From assembly GCA_030789695.1 (NCBI GenBank), contig CM061141.1, positions 196,799,689 through 196,863,688 on the forward strand: a stretch of DNA of 64,000 nt, written 5' to 3'. Positions within the stretch are counted from its first letter, which is position 1; each line of letters opens with the position of its first letter. The notes below the pieces were generated by a model. The model did not search any database. It had not been told where the DNA came from and saw nothing but the letters and a program-made list of their open reading frames with translations. This document shows positions 34,330-45,763 of this stretch, in pieces. Source of the stretch: Scilla litardierei. Lineage: Eukaryota; Streptophyta; Magnoliopsida; Asparagales; Asparagaceae. The position numbers were made by a program, and so were the translations under genes.

Positions 34330-34420
34330 TGTAATACTGGGCCCTTGGGGCATATACAAAACATTGGGCCCTCGGGGCATTTACAGAATATTGGGTCCTT
34401 GTGGCATACATTGAACGATA
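34330..34420 (+). repeat. Three-copy degenerate tandem repeat around TTGGGCCCTTGGGGCAT
   Basis: Three units of about 36 bases, each with TGGG(C/T)CC(T/C)(T/C)G(G/T)GGCAT, just left of the assembly gap. Confidence 0.7.
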
Positions 34421-34514
34421 TGGACACACAATGACACTATGGGTGGGGTAGTCCATTGTAATAGAGTGCAGAATGCTTGATTGCACCCCACCGGTAAATT
34501 TGACCGTCGCCCAG

Positions 34515-35014
34515 NNNNNNNNNNNNNNNNNNNNNNNNNNNNNNNNNNNNNNNNNNNNNNNNNNNNNNNNNNNNNNNNNNNNNNNNNNNNNNNNNNNNNN
34601 NNNNNNNNNNNNNNNNNNNNNNNNNNNNNNNNNNNNNNNNNNNNNNNNNNNNNNNNNNNNNNNNNNNNNNNNNNNNNNNNNNNNNNNNNNNNNNNNNNNN
34701 NNNNNNNNNNNNNNNNNNNNNNNNNNNNNNNNNNNNNNNNNNNNNNNNNNNNNNNNNNNNNNNNNNNNNNNNNNNNNNNNNNNNNNNNNNNNNNNNNNNN
34801 NNNNNNNNNNNNNNNNNNNNNNNNNNNNNNNNNNNNNNNNNNNNNNNNNNNNNNNNNNNNNNNNNNNNNNNNNNNNNNNNNNNNNNNNNNNNNNNNNNNN
34901 NNNNNNNNNNNNNNNNNNNNNNNNNNNNNNNNNNNNNNNNNNNNNNNNNNNNNNNNNNNNNNNNNNNNNNNNNNNNNNNNNNNNNNNNNNNNNNNNNNNN
35001 NNNNNNNNNNNNNN
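34515..35014. other. Assembly gap (500 N)
   Basis: Exactly 500 N, the usual placeholder for a gap of unknown size. Any feature crossing it is uncertain. Confidence 0.99.
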
Positions 35015-35280
35015 CCGCAACATCATCCCCACCCGCTTCGCTCACATCCCCACCCTTCAGCACTTTGGACTCCTGCATGGTGTCTACAGGCTTTACCAGG
35101 TCATTGGTTTTGACCGCCTCCTAGCCATCCACACCCGCACCTACACACGCCTCACACTTGAGGCATTGAGCTTTATTGTCGTCACCCTGGCTGGTGATGG
35201 CATTAACTTCTAGCTGCTTGACCACGACCTAGTGGTCATGCATGCCTTAATCCATTCCCACTTCCACTTTCCTGCCATCC
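35015..35280 (+). pseudogene. Env-position ORF of a third element, left part
   Basis: Reads TRFAHIPTLQHFGLLHGVYR and then YTRLTLEALSFIV, which follows the Athila-1 env-position protein (KFPHTQSLVDLGVF, YPSLTLEFLSTLV) block by block. A TAG at about 35211 interrupts it. The frame is cut at 35280 by LARD-1 and resumes at 54015. The part before 35015 is in the gap. Confidence 0.7.
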
Positions 35281-35550
35281 TGTAACGACTGGTTTTCATG
35301 TGATTGGATTATCTATATAAAAATATGTGCTTGGTGGATTTTCTCCTTGGATGTGATTTTCAGTCTCCGTGGCTTTTGTTTCATTCGTTCGTTGTGATTT
35401 TCTAGCTTCTTCCTTCGATCGTCGATTTCAGAGTAAGTCATTCGTGACGAGCTTCAAATCGCTCATATCTTAGAGTTAGAGTGATCTTAGAAGCCATAGG
35501 AATCTTCCCGAAGCTCCGCGATTCAAATCGGCACTTTTAGTGCATCTTAG

Positions 35551-35963
35551 TTGGTTCGAGAAGGCAGACCAACCGACTAGAATTCAATCTAGTCGGTCAG
35601 GAACTCTTCTCAAACCGACTAGTTCTTTAAATCTAATGTACATGAGTTACTGTTTACTCTTAGTCGGTCTCAGAACAATCACCGACCGACTAGATGTGAA
35701 ACTAGTCGGTCAGAACTTGCTCTCAGACCGACTAGTCCCTTTGATTTATTTTACCCAAGCTACTGTTCCTCGTTAGTCGATTCATGAACACTCACTGACC
35801 GACTAGATTCCAAACTAGTCGGTCGACGGGCCTTCACAGACCGACTAATTCACTTCCCAGATTTTTCCCTTCTTTCGCTGTTTGATTCTAGTCGGTCACA
35901 GTTGGTCGACCAACCGACTAGTTGCTAAACTAGTCGGTCAGTAACTCTTCTTTGACCGACTAA
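35551..35963 (+). repeat. ACCGAC/GTCGGT array upstream of the LARD-1 TATA box
   Basis: About 15 copies of the DRE/CRT core ACCGAC in either orientation, as inverted pairs CTAGTCGGTC / GACCGACTAG. The repeat unit is about 110 bases with ACTGTTTACTCTTAGTCGGT in its spacer. The array ends 43 bases before TATTTAAA. The 3' LTR repeats it at 42311-42723 with a few substitutions. Confidence 0.88.
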
Positions 35964-36006
35964 TCAGTGTCGAAACCCTAATTTCTGGGCAGCCGCCAGC
36001 ACTTCC

Positions 36007-36014
36007 TATTTAAA
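36007..36014 (+). promoter_or_regulatory. TATA box of the LARD-1 5' LTR
   Basis: TATTTAAA in the context CTTCCTATTTAAACCCCTC, kept in the 3' LTR (42767-42774), LTR-28k and Tekay-A. Confidence 0.7.
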
Positions 36015-36224
36015 CCCCTCAAACATTTTCTTTTCTTATTTCATTTCTCCTGAGCCTCCTTCTTCCCCAAATCATCACCCATCTAACCCTAACCCTCCTC
36101 CTTCATCAAGAGCCCATCCCCCTCTCCATTTAGGCCGGCCGCCGCCTCTAGGTCGCTGGAAAACCCCCAAAAATCCCCCAAATCCCATTTTCTCCGGATT
36201 TCTCCCCCTTTCCAGATCTGAACC

Positions 36225-37491
36225 ATGGATCTCCGGATCGTTCTTCCGTTGCCATGCTTGCTCGGCATCGATCTTTCTCTTCTATACGGTAAGGTTCGAT
36301 CCTTCGGTTTTCTCATAACTCTCCTTGTGATTTTATCGAAACCCTAATAATAAACTAGGTTGGATGTTGTTCTAATGTTGTTTTGCCGTGGCAGCGATTT
36401 CATCTCCGTAGATAACATTTCGTGGCATGCCTCGTTGATCGTCTTCCTCGGTGCTAGGCAAGTGAAACTTGCCACTTAGGGTTTAGGCCATGTTTTAGGC
36501 CATTTGCTTGTTGTAGCGTAAAAGAGACTAGACGGTGAAATGATAGCCGCCTAGACGCCTATTTGATCTAGTTTGACAACGAAACTAGATCCGTCACCTT
36601 AATTGATCTAGCTTGACAACGAAGCTAGATCCAACCCTTTTAACTTGTTGTTCATGCATATTGAACTGCCATGTTTAATTCCTTATTTGTACGCCTTACT
36701 ACATGCCTTGCCATCCATGTTGAATGTCGCATTCGTAGCACACGCTACAATACTTGTGTTTCCTGGCTCGTGTTCCAGAAGCGGGCCATGTGTTGGTTGA
36801 TAGCCAATGCCCGATCTACTTGTTTCCGGCTAGGCACCCACTATTCGTGGGCATAACCCTATGCCATACGTGTTAAATACATTACCTGGCTCGTGTTCCA
36901 GAAGCGGGCTAAATGAGTTGCTAACCTCAACGCCCGAATCCGTGAGGCTAGGTGCACCCCTATGCCATAGTGAAATACACTTCCTGGCTCGTGTACCAGA
37001 AGCGAGCATTCCATGTTCGGGGTAATTCCCTGGCTCGATACACGTGGGGGGGTAGAGATAAACGGTCACTTGAGCTTAGGAGTTGGCCCGATCAGCCACT
37101 CTAGCCAACAGGCGGAATCTCTGTGCACGACGTGTTTACTTGACGTGATTTACTTGACTTGTACTTGAACACAGCCTGCGGGCAATAGGGCGCTCACATG
37201 TGTGTGGGTGATCCCTTGTACTTGTTACTTGACAATACATGTCACTCCTACCACTTGTTACTTGCTACTTGTACTTCACTTGCTACTTCCATGCTATACT
37301 TGCCACGCATCATGCTATAACTGCTAGGTTGCTAGTGTACCTTTCTTTCAGTTTCCTTGCCCAAGTCTTTTTAGACTTGCTGACATGTGCCCCTTCTCTT
37401 TGGGTGTCGCATTTTAGTTGCCGAGCCAGAGATTGTTGTTGAGGGCGACGAGTTCGTGGAGTTCGTGCCCGATCCTGTTGTTCGACGATGA
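36225..37491 (+). CDS. Two-exon LTR micro-ORF in the LARD-1 5' LTR (45 codons)
   Basis: Exon 1 (36225-36288) starts at ATG in the context ACCATGG, about 190 bases after the expected transcription start. It codes a hydrophobic stretch beginning MDLRIVLPLPCLLG. The donor is ACG|GTAAGG, the intron 36289-37417 (1129 bases), and the acceptor CATTTTAG. Exon 2 (37418-37491) continues in phase with AEPEIVVEGDEFVEFV and ends at TGA. The result is a hydrophobic head and an acidic tail. Exon 1 is shared with LTR-28k and exon 2 is related to the acidic frames of Tekay-A and LTR-62k. It could encode a peptide or act as an upstream ORF before gag. Splicing is predicted, not shown. The 3' LTR copy is broken (ATG to GTG, a stop, donor to GTTAGG). 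Confidence 0.45.
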
Positions 37492-37863
37492 GTTTGAGAT
37501 ATCGGTGTTCTTTCTTAGGATCTCGCTGTTTCCTTTTGTTTTAGGATTCCTGTTAGTTGTCGGTGCATGGCACCTTTGTTGTACTTTGTACTTTTGTTGG
37601 CCATGTTTGGGCCCTTAGATTCTTTTCTCTTTAAGCCTGGTGGCTTTTTCTGTGATGTTGGAATTTAATACGATGGATGTTCTGGGATTGACTTTTGTCT
37701 CATTTCCTTTATCATTATCTTTGTTTCGTATCGCGTTGCAAGGACCTGCAAATTTATTGTTGATGGACGCTTATCGGTCTTGGAGCTTACAGCTTCAAGT
37801 CTGAGCGGACCTTCTCACGCTTCGCCTCCATATTTTTGGGAAGCGGGGCGTAACAGGTTTTGT

Positions 37864-37879
37864 TGGTGGCCCATGCAGG
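37864..37879 (+). promoter_or_regulatory. LARD-1 primer-binding site (tRNA-Ile type)
   Basis: TGGTGGCCCATGCAGG, eight bases after the LTR. Its complement CCTGCATGGGCCACCA has the form of a mature tRNA 3' end and fits what I recall of plant tRNA-Ile(AAU). Confidence 0.65.
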
Positions 37880-38010
37880 TCCATTTGCAATTGCAAATTA
37901 TCGGAACAACGATAATAACTATGGAATGTTCATTAAATAAATTGCAACATCCGAGTCTATATCCTTGAGTCTAGTAGTTTCCTATGTCACTAGGTGGGTA
38001 GGAAGACTTA
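37880..38010 (+). other. Tekay-type leader conserved in LARD-1
   Basis: Matches the Tekay-A leader (62181-62063 on the minus strand) in blocks: TTATCGGAA, CGATAATAA, GAATGT, TCCGAGTC, TGAGTCTA and TGTCACTAG. In Tekay-A the last block is followed by the gag ATG. In LARD-1 it is followed by GTGG, so homology ends at the lost start codon. Confidence 0.7.
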
Positions 38011-41000
38011 GTTAGACGTCCGTGCTTGCTAGTTAGAGGCCCCTGATTGTTAGCTAGACTCCCTGCTAGGAGTTGATTTGATTGCCGTAGGAGTTGCCAT
38101 AGTGGTTCTTGCCTAACTCTGACCGTGTTAGACTTTTAAGACTTCTTTTGTCGTTCGCTTGGGTTCATCGATTTCGGACCAAGCTAAACCCATTCCATTA
38201 CCGTCTAGCCCTTAGAAAGTCTTAGCGCTTAGTCCCTAATCTTTAGTTGGTTGACCGCAGGAGTTTCCCATAGATTTTCCTAAGTCACCTCCTAAGTGTG
38301 TTTACGCTTGGATCATCCGATCAAATCCCTTGCCTCGATTCCCATGACCACCACGTTTCGATAATCATTGATCCTTCGAATGTCCCCATTCGCAAGGCTT
38401 AATTTCTTTTAAAGCTATTTTTTTGATTTCCCTTATTAAAGTTTTCGCTGAGTTTAAATTTTGTTTTAAACCCGCTGCGTATATACTTAAATTTCTCACT
38501 TTTCGATTGAGTCAAAATTCCTTGTAGATTTCGGAGTCTAATGGTTGTAATTATAATTGCTATCTCGTAACCATTTTCTAATCTATATTTCGCATTTCGG
38601 TTTAAGGACTCTAATACTATTTTGAAAATTCGATATGCCATTTTCTAACTATGAGATCCATTTTAATCGCATAGCATACACACTTTAAAATCTCTTCCAA
38701 GATAAATAGAACTTCAATTATTTTCATATATCAGTACTAGGTTCATTGTACTCGTACTTTAAGATCTTGTATAAATCAGTTGTTTGGCGAATCCGGGTCC
38801 CTCTAAAGAGTATTTTAAATGTTATTTATTTGGAATTTCTCTTCAGTTTTAAAACTTGGAAGCATTTAGCATGGGCCTAAATTTTCACACTATAGTTGAT
38901 CGGATTTCATTCTTTGAATTTTGAAATTTTGCCGAAATATTATATTAAGCTACAGCCGTATAATGTTTTCGAACCTCTCCGTTGCAAATCTTGAACTTTC
39001 TGAAAGTATCTTTTCGACTTCCTTTTCCTAAGTTAAGATTTGTTCGGAACTTTAATATCTATATATTTATACCTCGTGCTCTTTCGTTGACTTAAATTTA
39101 TTTTTGAATTTCGAAAGTTTTGACGAGATTTGATTACCGTTTTATAAAGCTTTTCCAGCCTTTACTTTCATACCTATTTAAATATCTCATCCCTTTTCAT
39201 ATATCAATTTAATTCTGAGCGCATTTCTATTTTTCTCAATTCGATTTATAAGTTTTTCCTTTCTTATTTACGCCATTCAAATGATTCATCACTCTCCCTT
39301 AATATACCTTCCAAGTCACCCATGATTCCAGCTTTCAACAAACCAAAGATATGTTCAACATCTCTTCTATTACAATTTTTGGAAAAGTACGTTTTCGTAA
39401 CCATTTTCTGATCTGGACCTTCCGTAATTTGGTTTTAAAGCTTATTACGAATTTTGATAAACCTACTGCTAAGTTTTCCGTTCACCATACATGCTTTTAG
39501 AATAATTTCTAAACTAAATTGAATTTCGAATATTTTCATATATACGTGCTAGGCCCATTAGCTCGTATGTTAAGAGCTTTGTGTAAAACGATTTCTTTTG
39601 GCAAATCCTGGTTACACTAAAAGGTAGTTTCAATATTGATTATTTAAGCTTTTCCTGGCTTAAAGACCTTGAAAGTATTTAGCACGAGTTTAAAATTCTT
39701 TAGTTAATTTAATTTCGTTTCAAAACTTTTGCCGACATTATTAAATCACCGCCGTATAATACTTTCTAAAACTACGTTCTTAATGTTCGTATGAACGCTT
39801 TACTTCCTTTCATAATGATTTCCGTTAAGCCAATAAATCATTTCCTCTGACTATGTGTTTTCAACTCAACCTTATTTCGAACAACTTGTTTTATCGATCT
39901 TCAAATATCGTTTAAACGGATGAGAACTCCAACTTTTCAAAATATGACCGTTTTATACTTTTAGTGTTTTTGACTTTCGCTATTCACGTACTATTTTCGA
40001 AAACTTATGAGAGTAATATTTACATCTTTCTCCCCGCCTAAACATCCACAATTACATCTCAGTTTCACTTGATCTATTTACCTCCTTATCCTCGCCCTAC
40101 CTGAACTCATTTTTGCGATCTTGTTTCGTCACGCCAGTTAGTAGTGGGTCCTTGGACTTTTGGTGATGTTGTCATAGTGCATGTACCTAAGTTGAGTATG
40201 TAGGCTTGAAGAGTGTACCCCCTATAGCATGATAATGTCTGCCTATTGTGTGATATATACATACTCAGAGTTATTCATGATGTTATGAAATTGTAAGTGT
40301 GTTAATATTTATGGATATGTGCGAGGATAGCTATACCACTCTAGGGGCGTCTATGTATATAAGATTCTGTATTGGAATGGCTGAATAGAGTGTATGTAGT
40401 TGGAGATACTTATGACGGTTGAAATAATATGATTGGTGAAACTATATGTATGCTGGGTGTGATAATAATAGGTGTACGTATAGTTAAGGTGGGTAGGCCT
40501 ATTATATGACCTGTGTTGTACGTGTGAGTGTGTGCTCGTACGTAGTTACGTATTGTGCATAGACGTGAGTAGTTATGTAATTGCTGTGTGAGTATATAGG
40601 TGATATATATATGGTAGTAGAAATATAATTTTGATTGGTATTGCTTGCTATCGTGGATGTCGTATGCGTGTATACCATGAGGTATACACGGCTATTACAT
40701 ATCTTGACTAATGGATGAAGTAAGTGTATTGATGTGCCAATTATAGATGGATGGATATGGTATGAATATATGATACATGTATGTGACTATGCGATGACTG
40801 TATTTATTAGGGAGAGTAATGAAATTATAGGTGTGCTGATATTTGTGATATTATTATGGTATATGAAGTGACCGAAATATGTGATATTACCTGATTAAAT
40901 ATTAAGGGTGTTTGACATTATGGTATGTATATGGTTGTATTGGTGGATGTGTATACGTGGTATGGTATTGGTATAGGTGTGAATACCGTGTTACGTATAT

Positions 41001-41302
41001 AAAGTATTATGATATGTGTTTTGAGTCTCACTCAAGTTGAGTGGGTATACTCCAAGTATATTGTTGTGTATGTCTGTAGTTGCATATGGCGTTGTTTGAT
41101 ATATATAGTGATAGGAGTATTTGTGCCTGGTTGTGTTACGCACATGATTGTGGGTCGCTATACCAAGTATATAGCTATAGGTGTTGGTCTCGTGGTATAG
41201 ATATTTACTAAGGACTTGCCCATGTGAACATATGTGTGCTAGCTAAACTAGGTTTGTAGATGTGCTGACATACGTGTTTCTATGTGTGATTGGTATATGT
41301 GG

Positions 41303-41340
<38 letters not shown>

Positions 41341-42029
41341 TGAGTATATAATGTATGATTGGTATACATGGATGAAATGTTAGCGTGTATGGGTGTGCAC
41401 CATGCACGGGTAAGTATGTGCCTAGTTATAAGTATTGGTGACTATGATATGTTTGGCGTGTCGTGAGTACAATTAGGGCCGTATGTGATGTGATGATATG
41501 GTGAAATAATTTCATATATTTGAATGACTATATTGTGAAATTTTAAGTATTGGTGAATGTATATTAGATATAGTAAGACTTGTTTGAATAATGGCGTGGT
41601 GCGACTACATGTGTCGATGTGTTTGGTATTGGATGTATACTAGGAAATATCAGGGAGTAATATACCTATGGTTGCTTGTTGCATAGGTAGCTATCTATAC
41701 GTAGAGCAATGGTTGTACTTGCTAAGTGTGAGGCTAATCTTATGTGAGTATCTGAACTATTGGTTGTGCTAGGTAAGTGGTAGCTATATACTGGATGTAT
41801 ATATATATGATTGAAATACGTGTGTTAGTATGAATGACTGTGATAGGTATAAGAGCATAACGTGCGTGAATGAAACGTGTTAGTAGTAATAATGTTTGAC
41901 TATCTAGTGCATATACAAATAAGCACGTGCTATGACTACCTTTGGTTTAAAGTATGACGTGAAATGTTTTGGGATAGTTAATAGAGTGACTAGATATGTT
42001 AGAAAGTCCGAGGACGGACTTTATTCTAA
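38011..42029 (+). other. LARD-1 internal region, no gag-pol
   Basis: No frame above 80 codons and no retroelement motif. 38011-38400 is homologous to LARD-2 (AGTTAGACGTC, GACCGTGTTAGAC). 38400-40150 is T-rich. 40160-42000 is strongly TG-biased on the plus strand, with a (TA)n run at about 41306-41337. LARD-2 shows the same bias on the opposite strand. Confidence 0.65.
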
Positions 42030-42040
42030 GGTGGGTAGGA
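42030..42040 (+). promoter_or_regulatory. LARD-1 polypurine tract
   Basis: GGTGGGTAGGA before TGTAACGACTGG, preceded by the short inverted repeat GTCCGAGGACGGAC. Tekay-A has TTCCGAGGACGGAA at the same place. Confidence 0.7.
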
Positions 42041-44001
42041 TGTAACGACTGGTTTTCATGTGATTGGATTATCTATATTAAAATATATGCTTGGTGGATT
42101 TTCACCTTGGATGTGATTTTCCGTCTCCGTGGCTTTCGTTTCATTCGTTCGTTGTGATTTTCTAGCTTCTTCCTTCGATCGTCGATTTCAGAGTAAGTCA
42201 TTCGTGACGAGCTTCAAATCGCTCATATCTTAGAGTTAGAGTGATCTTAGAAGCCATAGGAATCTTCCCAAAGCTCCGCGATTCGAATCGGCACTTTTAG
42301 TGCATCTTAGTTGGTTCGAGAAGGCGGACCAACCGACTAGAATTCAATCTAGTCGGTCAGGAACTCTTCTCAAACCGACTAGTTCTTTAAATCTACTGTA
42401 CATGAGTTACTGTTTACTCTTAGTCGGTCTAAGAACAATCACCGACCGATTATATGTGAAACTAGTCGGTCAGAACTTGCTCTCAGACCGACTAGTCCCT
42501 TTGATTTATTTTACCTAAGCTACTGTTCCTCGTTAGTCGGTTCATGAACACTCACCGACCGACTAGATTCCAAACTAGTCGGTCGACGGGCCTTCACAGA
42601 CCGACTAATTCACTTCCCAGATTTTTCCCTTCTTTTTCTGTTTGATTCTAGTCGGTCACAGTTGGTCGACCAACCGACTAGTTGCTAAACTAGTCGGTCA
42701 GTAATTCTTCTTTGACCGACAAATCAGTGTCGAAACCCTAATTTCTGGGCAGCCGTCAGCACTTCCTATTTAAACCCCTCAAACGTTTTCTTTTCTTATT
42801 TCATTTCTCCTGAGCCTCCTTCTTCCCCAAATCATCACCCATCTAACCCTAACCCTCCTCCTTCATCAAGAGCCCATCCCCCTCTCCATTTAGGCCGGCC
42901 GCCGCCTCTAGGTCGTCGGAAAACCCCCAAAAATCCCCCAAATCCCATTTTCTCCGGATTTCTCCCCCTTTCCAGATCTGAACCGTGGATCTCCGGATCG
43001 TTCTTCCATTGCCATGATTGCTCGGCATCGATCTTTCGCTTCTATACGTTAGGGTTTGATCCTTCAGTTTTCTCATAACTCTCCTTGTGATTTTATCGAA
43101 ACACTAATAATAAACTAGGTTGGATGTTGTTCTAATGTTGTTTTGCCGTGGCAGCGATTTCATCTCCGTAGATAACATTTCGTGGAATGCCTCGTTGATC
43201 GTCTTCCTCGGTGCTAGGCAAGTGAAACTTGCCACTTAGGGTTTAGGCCATGTTTTAGGCCATTTGCTTGTTGTAGCGTAAAAGAGACTAGACGGTGAAA
43301 TGATAGCCGACTAGACGCTTATTTGATCTAGTTTGACAACGAAACTAGATCCGTCACCTCAATTGATCTAGCTTGACAACGAAGCTAGATCCAACCCTTT
43401 TAACTTGTTGTTCATGCATATTAAACTGCCATGTTTAATTCCTTATTTGTACGCCTTACTACATGCCATTCCATCCATGTTGAATGTCACATTCGTAGCA
43501 CACGCTACAATACTTGTGTTTCCTGGCTCGTGTTCCAGAAGCGGGCCATGTGTTGGTTGATAGCCAATGTCCAATCTACTTCTTTCCAGCTAGGCACCCA
43601 CTATTCGTGGGCATAACCCTATGGCATACGTGTTAAATACATTACCTGGCTCGTGTTCCAGAAACGGGCTAAATGAGTTGCTAACCCCAAAGCCCGAATC
43701 CGTGAGGCTAGGTGCACCCATATGCCATAGTGAAATACACTTCCTGGCTCGTGTACCAGAAGCGAGCATTCTGTGTTCGGGGTAATTCCCTGGCTTGATA
43801 CACGTGGGGGGGTAGAGATAAACGATAACTTGAGCTTAGGAGTTGGCCCGATCAGCCACTCTATCCAACAGGCGGAATCTCTGTGCACGACGTGTTTACT
43901 TGACGTGATTTACTTGACTTGTACTTGAACACAGCCTGCGGGCAATAGGGCGCTCACATGTGTATGGGTGATCCCTTGTACTTGTTACTTGACAATACAT
44001 G
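42041..44001 (+). repeat. LARD-1 3' LTR, left part
   Basis: Matches 35281-37229 of the 5' LTR and is interrupted by LARD-2 within the LTR intron. The left duplication ACATG is 43997-44001. Confidence 0.92.
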
Positions 44002-45763
44002 TGTCACGCCCCGCTTCCCAAAAACATGGAGGCGAAGCGTGAGAAGGTCCGCTCAGACTTGAAGCTACAAAGCTGCAAGTCCGATAAGCGTCGATCAAAT
44101 TTAAACTGCAGGTCCTTGCAACGTGAACGAAACAAAGATAATAATATTTAAATGAGACAAAAGAGATATCTCAGAATATCCATAAAATAAGTTTCAACAT
44201 CACAGAAAAAGCCACCAGGCTAAAAGAAAGGGACTAAAAGCCCAAACATGGCCAACAAAAGTACAAAGCACAAAACAACGGTGCTACGCACCAACAACTA
44301 ACAAAAGGCCTAAAACAACATAAAGCTCAACAAAACTCAAAGCATGGTCACCGGTGTCCACCAAAATCCTCCTGGGCAGCCATGGACTCAGACTCAGCGT
44401 CAGCAAAACCTCACGTACACAGCAACGAACTCTGGCTCAGGGTCTAACATGTGACACCCAAAGAGAAAGGGGCACATGTCAGCAAGTCTGGAAGACTTGT
44501 GCAAGTGAAACTGAAAGTAAAGTGAACAACCTAGCAGTTCTAGTATGAATGCGATGACATGGCAGTTTAAAGTATGAGTGCAACAGGTAAAGTAAAGTAC
44601 AGTACGAGCATGACATGACATTCACAAGACAAGTACAAGACAAGGAAAGTAAGCACCTCGTGCACAGAGATTCCGTTCTTTGGCTAGAGTGGCTGCACGG
44701 CCAGCTCCTAGCTCAAGTAACCGTTTATCCCTACCCCTCCACGTGTATCGGGCATTGGTTTCTGGCCAACACATGAGGCCCGCTTCTGGTCCACGAGCCA
44801 GGAAGTGTGTAAACAAGTATGGCGTAGGGGTGCACCTAGCCGGTCCAGGGAACCCGGGCATTGGCTTTTGACCAACACATGAGGCCCGTTTCCCCCGGAT
44901 GTAGTATTCAAGGAGTACAAGTATTGTAGCGTGTGCTACGAATGTAACAATCAACTGGGATGACATGTAAGATGCAATGCATGGCAGTTAAAAGTGCGTA
45001 CAGGTAAGGAAAGTAAACGTGACAGTTTAGTATGCATGAACAACAAGTTTAAGGGTTGGATCTAGCTTCGTTGTCAAGCTAGATCAATTAGGTGACGGAT
45101 CTAGTTTCGTTGTCAAACTAGATCAAGTAGGCGTCTAGCCAGCTATCATTTCACTGACTAGTCTCTTTTACGCTAAAAGCAAGGAAGTGGCCTAAAAACA
45201 TGGCCCTACTCAAGAGTTGGCAAGTTTCACTTGCCTGCAACTATCACGTCAAGAAAACACCATCCAACGAGTCCAAAGTCACGATTCCTACGTGCACAAG
45301 TCCACCGGCCTACATCCGTTTTATTAATCTTGATTAGTGGATTCTAAAACATTTAAAATACTTTAAAAATACTGATTTTAGTCTTTATTAGCATGCAATT
45401 GGGTTGGGGGTCCTAGGGGTGCAAAACGTTACCTCAACACGACGCGAAAGCTACACCGGCGTCGGGTAGCGACGCCGGGGGTTGGTATAATAGATTGCGC
45501 TCCAAGTCCAGATTCCAATATAGTTTCCTCGCTGGAAAGTTCAGAGCGTCTACCGGAGCAACGGTTCCAGATTCCAAAGCTCGTACGTGCGACGACGGGC
45601 TACGACGTGCGACGACGTCGTACGCGACGAATCCTCGAAGAGCAAGCACCAAAGTGGGGCCCACAATAGTCCTAGGGACCTTTGGGGGACCCACAATACC
45701 TCTGGAGAACTTGGGGGGCCCACGGTGGCAAGCGGTGCGACGGGTGCGGGGTTGCGACAAGTG

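Larger units (their letters stand above)
35281..37855 (+). repeat. LARD-1 5' LTR (2575 bp)
   Basis: Starts TGTAACGACTGG and ends GGGCGTAACA, followed by the primer site. Parts in order: ACCGAC array, TATA box, C-rich exon, intron, acidic exon. Confidence 0.92.

Noticed and set aside
41306..41337. (TA)n run as an origin or regulatory site
   Set aside because: A simple microsatellite in noncoding LARD sequence; similar runs occur near 12147 and 48108.
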